A stretch of DNA of 64,000 nt from Bedellia somnulentella (taxonomy: Eukaryota > Arthropoda > Insecta > Lepidoptera > Bedelliidae), in contig OY755176.1 of assembly GCA_963576735.1 (NCBI GenBank), positions 15,237,423 to 15,301,422 of the forward strand, read 5' to 3'. Both the position numbers and the translations under genes were made by a program. The notes beneath the pieces were generated by a model, which saw only the letters and a program-made list of their open reading frames with translations, did not search any database and was not told where the DNA came from. Positions 11,301 through 23,300 of this stretch are shown piece after piece. Position 1 is the stretch's first letter. Each line of letters opens with the position of its first letter.

Positions 11301-14300
11301 CTCCTTCGTATTAATAGAGACGTCAACATTACCGGTGCACTTCAATTCGTCGCCGTTTGCCACAATGACTTTACCAGAGTCGTATCTCAGCGTTTTGATC
11401 CAATCAGACCTTGAAGTCATATGTCTTGTTGCTCCGGAATCAATAATCCATTTGTCACGATATCCTTTTTCACTTAAGGACAGCATTGTAGTTTCCTTAG
11501 AGTTAGGCTTCTTATTTTTGGATTTTTGCTTCCTCAAAGGACAATCAGGACGTTTGTGTCCTGGTACTTTGCAATCATAGCATACAATAGGTTTATTGGG
11601 CTTTCTTGGGCGAACTTGAATGCTCATGGCGGTTTCAGATTCAGTATTTCTTGAAATCTCATTCAAGAGCTTAGTTTTAACCAATTCAGTGGTAATATTA
11701 ATGTTACTATTCTCGAGTCCCATAATCATAGGTTCATACCTTTCCGTCAGACCTCCAAGAAGTATTGCTGCAACTGAAGCATCTTCTATATTCTTGCCTA
11801 TGTCAGCTAAATCCTGAACTGTGCTTAATACACCATTGATGTAGGATTCGACATTTTCGAAATCTGCGAGACTTAATCTATAGAGTCTCCGTTCGAGAGC
11901 AAGTCTGCGACCCATTCCATTGTCCTCGTACGCAATCCTCAAAGATTCCCACGCCTCCTTAGCTGAGGTTGAACTTCGCACGTGCGTAATTGCTGGACCG
12001 TCCAATGTGAGACATATTTTGGAAAGAGCCTTACGATCATTACGAACCTTTATCGCTTGGGAAGTTTTATCACCTTCTGGATAACCAGCAATTGTTTCCC
12101 ATAGGTCCTCATGTAATAAATAATTTCGCATTTTGAATTTCCATGTGGAATAACCGTCCTTGCCATTTAGGCATATTGATGGAGTATTATTCATATTGGA
12201 ACTCATACCATACTTCGACATCCGAAGATTTTTGTTATGATGACACCTTTCAACAATCTCGGTATTAGGCATCTTTTGTAAATAATGAAAAATATTACAA
12301 ACCACTTATTACTTTGCCCGTAAAAACATTACACTGCTATTAATAATGCAATTTACTGTAAAATTAGAGCAATTTCGTGCTGATAACGTGTGAAAATAGT
12401 AAACGAGATGTTGATTGTTTAAATAATTTTATTGTGTCAATATCATATTTAATAGAAAATTAAGGAAATGGCTATACGAAATGTGTTTTTACAAGCTAAG
12501 TGATTATTTTAATTTAAAAAAAATATAAATTTGTTTATGACATTTTATTGTATAATTAATTCATTGTTATTATTACTTATTGACATTTATGCTCACATTG
12601 TTATACTTCTTCTGTTTTTTTATTGATTGTTTGGTTATGATTCTAATTAAGATGATTGTTCGAAATATTATAATTTGTAATGGTTTTTAATTAAGTTATG
12701 TTTTATTATTATTTTGATATTTATGTTCATATCTTAGTGCTTTTTTTTATTTTTACTTAATTAATTGGCTTGGATTTGAATTTAGATAATGGTTTGGAAT
12801 ATTATAATTTGTAATAAGTTTTATGATGGTTTTTAATGAAGTTATGTTTTATTATTATTTTTATTGCTTTAGTTTTAAATTATGTATTTGTATGTCAAGA
12901 AACTTGACGAGACATGTGGTTCCCGATAATACTGTAACATCTTTTAATTACCATGTTTCATGCAAATAAACTATTTCATTTCATTTCATTTCATTTCATT
13001 TCAATAATTTCAAAATATGACAACTCATGACATTGTACAATGTACAGCTAATAGCCTAGCAGGCCAGTACTATATTTCAACACATACACTCATGCCATTA
13101 TATCCCATTGGAGTAGATAGAGACTATCGATCACCATTTTGTAGCATAAACGTTTATTTTATTATTCTAATAAAATTACATTATTTTCTAAATCCTATTA
13201 AATTAAGTACAGCCCGTTAGTTGGCCACTTAGTTCGTAGTTTATTGAAGTTAGCGATTATAAACCTCACATATAACTAACACTGGTGCATTGCATGTAAC
13301 TGATTAATTTATTCATATTCTGCATGTCCAAGTTGTGGGCCTGTGATATCTTGGCGTATGGCCAAATTTTAAAGTAAGCATAGCCGCCAATAATAGTATG
13401 CATGAATGTAGATAAACCAGCGAATTATGTCAGGAAACTTTGCAAATGGAGAAGCAATCTGTGTCAACCCTCTGGGGCTAACCTCAGCTATAGATAGAGG
13501 TATAACGGTATACGATAGATAGTGTCAGTGAATGATAACATGTTATGCATCCTCGCAGAAACGATAGTAACCCGACCAAGTAATGGCCGAACACAGCAAA
13601 CGCTAATCAAAAATGTTTAAATATTGTAGTAAAAACAAGTAAAAGGTAGACGCGTTTTTCATCATAAAATTAGGAAAAATCACTACCATTTGATGATTTG
13701 GTCCATCGTTGCTATTTGAACATCAAATTATTTTAATCACTGAACGAAGTTTGTATTGAAGCACAAAGCTATCAAGTTACTTTGCAAATGAAGTGCGTGG
13801 GTGTTTTTTCTCATTACGTCGATGTTTTGGTCAACACAGTCTCGGTCTCCGAGAACCTCTTCAGACTCTGTTTAAGCATATAGATTATCTATAAGTAGTC
13901 GGCTTGCGTCATTCAGTGACTAGTCCGCATTAGTAGCTAAGAAATAGGACTTTTTATTAATTGTTATCTGTGCTATCTTTTCCGTTATCTTATTATCGGC
14001 ATCGAAACTTTACCTCTCTCTCTCTCTCTTGCTTACGATGTAGTTTTGGTATCTTTTATTGGTTTATGGAAAATGGTTGAACGAACACTGATTTTTGTGA
14101 GAGTATAGCCGCATAAAGCGGTGCGGTGATTAATTTGTTCGCTTACTGAAAATTCTGTCTTAACGAAACTGGCTAATTTAAACGTCACTTATAAATTTTA
14201 TTACGGACTTGCCTTTAACAGATTGAGAAATAGGAATATGCATATGACTCTACAATAGTCAATTATTTTATATTACATTCATTATTTTCACCACTGCATA

Positions 14301-17300
14301 GCATATCAAATATTTTTCTAACATGGCGTATTTTTATATTAAAAAATTAACTATTAAAAAGTGTCTGTTTTCACACTCTCGCGCAAGTTTTCAATATGCA
14401 TTGAATTGGTGGAATGAAACTTGACGTCATATTTAATGGTATTTTGGCTCATTAGATCAACACAATATTTATAATCACATTTGCCTTGCCTAACTATCGT
14501 TAAAAACTAAATTTATCCTTATTTTTATACCCAACTTTCCGTTACATTATTGACCAAATTCTTCGTTGTTTTCATCTAATAAATGTCCTCTGACGTCAAA
14601 GTCCACGCTCGCCACTGACCGCTTTAAGGCATCCAAGGATATTAATAGTATTTTATTAGCTTAATGGCTTAAATTGTTGATGTATCACATATTATCAAAT
14701 ATTTTTTCAACTATTACAAAAAGTTTAAACAAAAAAATCCGTGAATATATCCTAATACCACTCTTATCTCCACTAAAAGTATACCTGGGTTTATTTATTC
14801 GACTTAATTCTAAAAGGGGAGCATATAAATAGGCATTATATTATGAGGGTTTCTTGCTGGAAGGGTTACGCTATCAATTTTTTTTGTCAAAGTGTGCAGT
14901 TTTATCTTCCAATTCAAGCTTTAAGATTGGAAAGTTCAGAAAAAGTCGATAAATAATTTTATGGAGAATAAAAAGAAAAACATTATTAAATTACTATATT
15001 TTGTTGCCGTGGAAGGAAAATAACCGGAAATTGACCGACCGGAAACCGCTTTCATGTTCCCATTATAAGTTTATTTTAATACAATCAGGTGTAATTATTT
15101 TGCATTAAATAGATTAACCGATAAATACTAAATTTTATGATAGTAAATGTAATTCAATCAATCACAAGAGACTGCGGGTAGTACAAAAGCCTTGTGCGAT
15201 TTCTCTTCAAACGGTGATTTTATTTTAGTCAAAAAAGGTAATAAATTAATAGGCACTTAAGCATGTAAAGCTAAAAATAATCTAGCTTTAAATAACAAAA
15301 AACACATATTAATCTTTAATGTTTTTAAAACCAAATTGCGCGGAATTACCTTTTGAATTCACTAACAGCTAACATCACTGATCACTGTCAATGACCCGTC
15401 TTTGTGGTACTAAATAACAAGACAAGTAAAGTAACTCCTATATATCGACAGCCGTGGCCGAGTGGATAGGTGACTAGCTTCTCGGTCCGGAGGTTGCGGG
15501 TTCGATCCCCGCTGAGAGCAGCATTTATGTGATAAGCATGAATAATTGTTTCTTGGTTTTAGGTGTTATTTATATGTGTATTACATACGATTAAATATAT
15601 CGTCGCGTTATTATCCCATAATACAAGTCTTACTTAGTTTGGGGCTAACTTAAATTAATTATTAATCTATACTAATATTATAAAGCTGAAGAGTTTGTTT
15701 GTTTGAACGCTAGGATCTCAGGAACTACCCAATCAAATTGAAAAATTCTTTTTGTATTGGGTAGTCCATTTATTGAGGAAGGTTTTAGGCTATATATCAT
15801 CACGCTGCGACCAACAGGAGCAAACTATCAGCAAATAATGTTGCAAAAACGGGGATAATTATTCTTACTAAGGCTTCCGTTGTGTGCGCTGCGTAAACGG
15901 TTTAAGTTACCCAAAAAAAATGTATTAAAGAATTATTTCTCTTTAAGTAATCTAAAAAAATGCCCGCGACAGTATATGTCTAACTTTGAAGTTTCACTTA
16001 CTATAAGCATTTTTATGGTAAATAAATTTGGTCGAATTTAATGCATAATTGCCATAATGTTTTATCAACATAATATTACTCTTTATCCAAATAAATATGT
16101 TGTTGATTGAGAGTATTTAATTAAGAACAAAATTGTCCTTGACATCACTTAATTTAAATAAACATCTTAGAAGATAATACAATTTTTAAATTACTCCGTA
16201 ACAAAATTTACACGCGTGCATGAAGCGCAAGACAAGACGCTGCGCTGGCCGGCGAGCGAGGTCACCTCGCGAGAAGCTTATGTTTAAGCCTTATCCTACT
16301 CGTATTAAAATTATAAATGTGAAAGTTAAGATGTTTGTGTGTTTGTAGCTAAATGAAGACTAATTCACAGAACGTATTTAAAATAAAATTTACAGGAAGC
16401 GAGATAATGATCCCAATTAACACAATAGGACACTTTTTATCCCAGAAAAATTAAGCGATCAATAAATTTTCTTAAAAAATGGTTAAACAGACTAAGAATT
16501 AATGCTCAGCCGAAACTACTATACTTATAAACTTAAAATTTATAAAGTGAAAAAATTGTGAGGACACTATGAAAAACACCCTTTTTCTCATCGCATGACA
16601 GAGACCCTCAACAGGTCAGTTAAATATTTCAGCTTGACGACGTGAAAGTCTACACTTTTGACAGTACGAAGTCTGTGGGGTCAGCTAGTTTATTATTATA
16701 ACACTTGTAGTTGCACTGTAGCGGTGCAGTTAAGTGTAGTTACAATATAAACGTTGAGTATATAAATGATGATTCTGGTATATGACAACCTAAGATAAAT
16801 ATTGATACTATAGTTATAGTACTCTTCTCTGAACTTAAGTTCTTTACAGAGATCAAAGTAGGTATCTTTACAAAGAGGCTAGTTCAAATAGGGTGACCTG
16901 TGACTGGTTCAAGGTTTTTGAAGCATATTGTTGTTTATCTTTTTACATACATACATACATATACTCACGGCTATAATTCCCTAAAAGGGGTAGCCAGAGC
17001 TAAGGAATTATAAATTCCTCAGCCACTTTTGGGTGGGGAAAAGATCGTAAAATAAAGGTCTTTTTGTTGCATACATATACTCACGCCATTAGTTTCCATT
17101 GGGGTAGGCAGATACTATCGATCGACACTTTGTTACGACCTGGCAAACCTTTTGAGCTTCGTCTACATTAATCAATCTTATTATGTTCGCATCAAATAGA
17201 TGGATATTGTGTTATTTCGGTCCAAAAACGACTAAAAATAAATCTTCTGTCTATATTATTTTTACGATGTTTAATTATTTACCGATGACGTAATCTAAAA

Positions 17301-20300
17301 GTATTGTCAGTTTACCAAACTACTTACAAGTGGTAAAAAACAACTTCCTTCTAAGTTTAGATAATTCGCACCTCAAGTTTATTCACCAATGTGTGTAAAA
17401 ATCGATGTTTTAAAAGTTAGCAATTGTATGTGTTAAATAAATACTACGATTTATTTGGTTTTAATAATAATATTGTAAGTTAGGCATTATTATTTTTGAC
17501 CAACAATATGCGTGTACTTTTAAAAACACCCTCACATGGCAAACAGGTCTCCTAACTCCTAAGTGATGTCTACGATAGAATTTAACGAAAAAGTTTTTTA
17601 GCTGAAATGTAGTACACGCATTCATATTTATAGTGGTATATATTCGATTTTAAAGTGGCGATCAATAGTCTCTGCCTACCCCAATGGGAAATAATGGCGT
17701 GATTATCGCCCGATTTCTGAATTGAGAATTCAAGCTGAGAACGACTTAAGTATCGTTTTGTCTCATTCAGTTGTTAAGATTTCAATGCGACAGAACGATA
17801 CTTAAGTTGTTCTCAGCTGGAATACTCAATTCAGAAATCGGTCGTGAATGTATGTATGTATGTATATTCGATTTTAGCTATGAAATCATGAGAACTGCTA
17901 GTCTCGAGAGTATGAATATTCTCCAAAAACCACTTAGTGTGCTGTGTGATGCAAGCGCTGATCAAATAAGAATCTGTGAGCTGTGTGTTAGCCATCTTAT
18001 TTGTCACGTTAACATTATAACACAATAAACATACTTAATATTACTTTTAAGCGATTGTTGAGAAAGAGCGGAAATCCCATCACTAACAAGCACATATCAC
18101 ATCTTTTTCTCCCTTGATTTTAATTTCTAAGCTCTGGCTTTTAAATTTATGGCCGTAAACATAGGCATACTCTCTTCTTTTTTTTTATTATTAGCCTTTT
18201 CAAATGAGGTTTCGAGTGATGCTGTGTAGTGTCGGCTTAGAATAGCACTACCCCATTTCTTCCGGTGGGTGTACGTAAGAGGCGACTAACGGTATTGGGG
18301 CTTTTAAGGGATTTTTGGGCGATGCGGTTGGAGACCCATCACCAACAACCTTTATTTTTACCATTTTTTCCCCCATATCATTTCCAAAAGTGGCTGAGGC
18401 ATTTCTAATTCCTTAGCTCTGGCTACCCCTTCTAGGGATTTACAGCCGTGAGTGTATGTATGTATGTTTCGAGTGATATGTAGTCAGAATTATTTTTTTA
18501 TTTTTCATTTGAATATTCAGTTGCTTACATAAGACCGCTAGATGGCTAGACCCATAAAGCTACATTGTTAATTTCTTTCCAGCAATTAGTGATACACCGG
18601 TGCAGAAATTTCCCAGTATGTAATTACGCGGCTAAATTAAGCGCACAATTTGAACAATTACATCTCACGTCAGATAAATGATTGCTATCTGTGTGACTGT
18701 ATGGCGCGACTGATAACCACACTTAGAATGCTCACGTTTTGTCGAACATGTCCTGTGTGGTATTTTCATGTCGCACGTTTTTAAATGTAACTCGGATTTG
18801 TGTAGAGTATAGCAAGCAGTTGAAGGCGACTATCGCATTGCTTAAAAATAACCTAGTAAACTTAATTTGGGTTGTCTGGAGAGATCGCTCTTAGTGATAA
18901 GACCGCCAGTTGTACTTTGGCTTTTGTACCATTTTTTTTTGTAATTGTTGTTTTTTTTTGGGATGTACAATAAAGAGTTTTATTATTATTATTAAATAAA
19001 TGTATGGTGTTAAAATCTAGCATCCCATAAACTTTTTACTCTCTTCGCATTAATTGAGTATTATGAAAATATATCTTCGCTCAAGTGCCAGTAATATAGG
19101 GTCATGAAAAAGCCAACAAGGAGTTTTAATGGATTTTGGTGACAGTTAAAGTATTTTTTAAAGGAACGTCTTTTTTCCAGCTTTTTATTTCGAGACTTGC
19201 CGATTACTCTAAATCATAATAAGGAACTTTTTAAATATATATAAACATAACATAAACGTTCACGCCGAATATCCCCGAAGGGGTTGGCAGAGGTACTAAT
19301 CCTTCTGAACATCACGTGACTTTGTCACCTGGTGTTCAGAGTACCGTGATAGCCCAGTGGGTAGAACACTCGGTTATTGTGCAAACGACTAGTGTTCAAA
19401 TCCTGGGTCGGGCCTACACCAATTTGTCTTTTCTAAAAACATATGTGTGGTAAATTTATCATGGTTGTTAACGGTAAGGGAAAACATCGTGAGGAAACCC
19501 ACATGGCTGAGTTGTACTTAGTCATGTGACAGTGTATTCGTACAAAACGGCGATAGGCCTGCCCCCTATCACGTGAGTACACTGTCCATGCAAAACGTGG
19601 GTACTCTGAACACCAGGTTTTTAAATATAATATTTGTTATCATATCTAGCTATGTAAAATGAAATGTAACATACAAATTCAAGGCCGCAAAATTGGAACA
19701 AATTGAGAGATATTGTCGATAGTTTATCATAACTTGTCACCCAGTACGATTTCAATCAAATGTATTGTGTTAGACGCTCATTCGTCATTGTCATATAAAT
19801 TCTGTGTTCGTCCGAGCGCCGAGCGAAAGTTTTCGCCATTGCCAGGCCTCGTCCTAGTGCTGGCTTTATTTCGACAAGCCTCTCTGCTTGTTAATTATAC
19901 ACATAATTGTGATTTGGTGAAAGTTAATTATTCATGTTGCTACGTATGCGTATTCACGTAACAAAACGCATAAAACATTTGGCATTTGATATGTTGCATT
20001 TGCTTAAGGCCCCGCGGAACTGTTTTTAGGCTGTTGCTATGGCTAATATAATAGGTTATAATAGGTAATATAATAGATAGATGTTTTCTTCTATGTTGCT
20101 TATATTTTGTATCTTGTTCTATTCCTTCAGTCCCTTTAACATTGTTATTACGAAAATCGCCAATAAACTTACCAAAAAACTCTTTTAAAAGATAAGGACA
20201 TACTTACGGCGATAAATCTCAAGAAGAGGACTTTTGGAAGTTGAGTAAGGAAAATATTGTAAAATAAAGATTATTGGTCATCAACTGCATCGCCCAACAA

Positions 20301-23300
20301 TCACTTAAGAAATTCCAATACCCTAAGAAGCCTCCTACGCTACCCCTAGAGAGAAATTTGTTAGCGCTATTTTAAGTAATAAAATTTTGTATGAAGTTTA
20401 TATACAAATAGCAAACAGGGTTCTCTTACAAATGAAATGCTGTAGCATAAGACGTGTAGTTTATGTATTACATTAATCGGTCAATGCATTACCGAGATTG
20501 TATCGTTCAATGCCACTGCATTATGAATGTTATAATCAATAGATTCATTTTATGATACTAGATTCCGTTTGATGTGGTAGTTATCCTGTCTAATACTATT
20601 ACCACGATACTTCGTTTCGGTTGACTGTTTTTGATTTAATTTATAGCTGATAGAATAGAAATCACTTTATTGCACATCGAAAAAGGATACACATACAAAA
20701 AAAAATAGGCGTTCTTATTACTAAAATCTCTTCCAGACAACCTTTGAATGGAAATATCAATAAATTACAGTAATGTGAGGTAGATGTATGTAAGATGACT
20801 TATATATATCTTATTTCTTATGGTAATAGGGGCCGACCACGGAAGACACATTTAGATCAAATAGAGAAAGTGTTGTAAAGGCAAAGATGTGTGAATGTTG
20901 CAGATGCTTGAGAGGTATGCCATGATCCTACAAAGTGGCGATCAATAGTCTCTGCCTAGCCTATATGTATTAATGGCGTGAGTATGTGTTTGTATGTACT
21001 TAATGAGATATTTACAAAGCATCATAGATGGTATCTATAGCTATTAGTGGAACTTTGTGTCTAATACTTAAGTTGTATTATAATTTCCATTTTATAAATA
21101 TTCAAATAGTAACGTAGTGATAATCTTTATTTATAAAACCGATGTGTAATCGCTATAATATGTATGTGCATAAAAATATTATCAATACACTATTTTCAGT
21201 CTCTTATGTACTTGAGAATATGATCAAATTACTATTTATAGTCCTGAGTCGTAATGAAAATATGATCAATACTCTATTTATCTCTGACCCCAATGACGCA
21301 GTGGGGAATCCTAAAATAAATTCAAGAACTGCAGCAAATCTTGAAATAGCTCCAATATTACGACTCGGCCATTTTCACTTTTTACTATGTCTCCATTTAG
21401 GAACTAAAGCGGTGATACATACATAAATAAATATATATCCCTATAAATATATAGCTATAAATCCCTAGAAGGGGTAGCCAGAGCTAAGGAATTAGAAATT
21501 CTTCAGCCACGTTAAGTGGGGAAAAGATGGCATAATAAAGGCTGTTGATGATGAGTCTCCAACCGCGTCGCTTAAAACTCCATTAAAAAGCCCCAATACC
21601 TTTAGTCGCCTCTTACGCACACCCACGGGAAGAAACGGCGCGGCGGCGTATCGCTATGAAAAGCCGACACTACACAGCGATGATAAGGATAACAAATCTA
21701 TACCGTATCTACTATATAATCTAACTAGGCGATAACGTTTATTTTGTTATTTTCAAGCTGTGTAGTGTTGGCTGAAAATAGTACTACTCCGTTTCTTCGC
21801 GCAAATAGCGTGCGCGACGAAGGGTATTTGGACTTTTTAAGGGAATGGTTGGATGTGGCTGAAGACCCATCACCGATCCTTTATTTTACCATCAGTTTAA
21901 GGTAGTTACTTCAGTGGCAAAAGTGGTAGGAGTATCTCCTATCCATACCCATTTTTATTAAGATTTAAAACCTATTTATAGGATAGGATGGTTTTTTTGA
22001 TGGTTTTTATCGTAGTATTTATATTTCAAGAATCTCCACGGAGAAGTGTAAACAAAAACAAGTTTTGTCTTACACGCGTGATTTCAAGATTTTAAAGTTG
22101 AGTTTTTGCGGTTGCGTTCGAATGTCACGTTTTGTTGAGAATATTGTCAACAATAAGCAATATTTTTCGTTAATTCATGTGTTTATGAGTAGTTCATAAT
22201 TCAGTGCTAATTGATTTCGTATGTAATTTTCCCAAAATACATCGTGATAATAGATTTTTGGAATTCTTGTTTACCATGAGTGACGTCTATCATCGGTACT
22301 AAATGACAAAGGCTTTTAAGGCAGTATATTTTATGAAAAATTGAACACTGAAAAAAGAAAAAAAAAACATAAAATATTTAAAACATCGATGGGTCGATGT
22401 TAATCGGGACGATTCTTTACCGTTTTTAAAGAAATCATTTACATCATGCCTTCTTGTGCAAGTTTTGCTAGAACGAAGATTCATTCATCATGACCGAACA
22501 AAAATAAACAAACAATATTTTGCATAATGAGATAAATCTACAAAAACTGACAAACAATGCATTTTACTAAATAAGATATACACACACCATTTTTTTTTTA
22601 CATCTCAACGTTCCGCAAAACCAATTACAAAAGTAGGGTAGCAGCAACATTTCACGTATATCGAAAGAAAACGAAACCGCAGTTTTGGACTGTGGCCACG
22701 TATAATAGAGCTGAGCACTTTCACAAAATAAAATAACGGAGAATGATTATCTCGGGCGAGTATTGCGCAACCTCTCATTGAGTGTTTTCGACCGCTCCAG
22801 TGCTGCCAGGATGAATTTTTTTATTCACCGACTTGGAAAATACTTACGTCATCATAATGCATCTTAAAACTGCAGATTTTAAGCTGTAATAAAAAAATAT
22901 TGTAGTCTTTTGTTAGCCAACCGAGTAAGCAGTTGTGAAAATTCAATCTTCTTAATTTCATTCTATATGCCCTTATTTAAAATGGTGTGCTATAAGGCTT
23001 TGGAAGTTGATAGTGTATTCGTACATTAGACGAAAGACTTGCTCCCTATGACTTTAGTGCACTATCTAAGCAAAAAATAGGAACTCTGAACACCAAGTGA
23101 CAATAAGGTTACGTGATGATCAGAAGTAGTGGTACCTCTGCCTCGCCTTAGGGCATTTACCGCGTGAACGTTTGATTTTTTAAGAGGAAAGCTTCTGCCT
23201 TATTCTTATATAGCCTACATTTGAAGTATTCCCAATGAGTCTAGCAACACTATCCCATTCACTAGTGAGGCAGTCGTGCCAAGCCCCATCCCCTGGCGCT

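Larger units (their letters stand above)
6840..13082 (-). mobile_element. Copia-type LTR retrotransposon, young, twice interrupted
   Basis: It is flanked by a perfect CATAC duplication (6835-6839 and 13083-13087). The 130-bp LTRs begin TG and end CA. Inside the left LTR is a polypurine tract (AAGAGGGGTG on the minus strand, 6970-6979). Beside the right LTR lies CGTTATCAGCACGA, the presumed primer-binding region. One long polyprotein frame is split by a mariner. The two LTRs look identical apart from an insertion in the 5' one, so the integration is recent. Confidence 0.95.
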
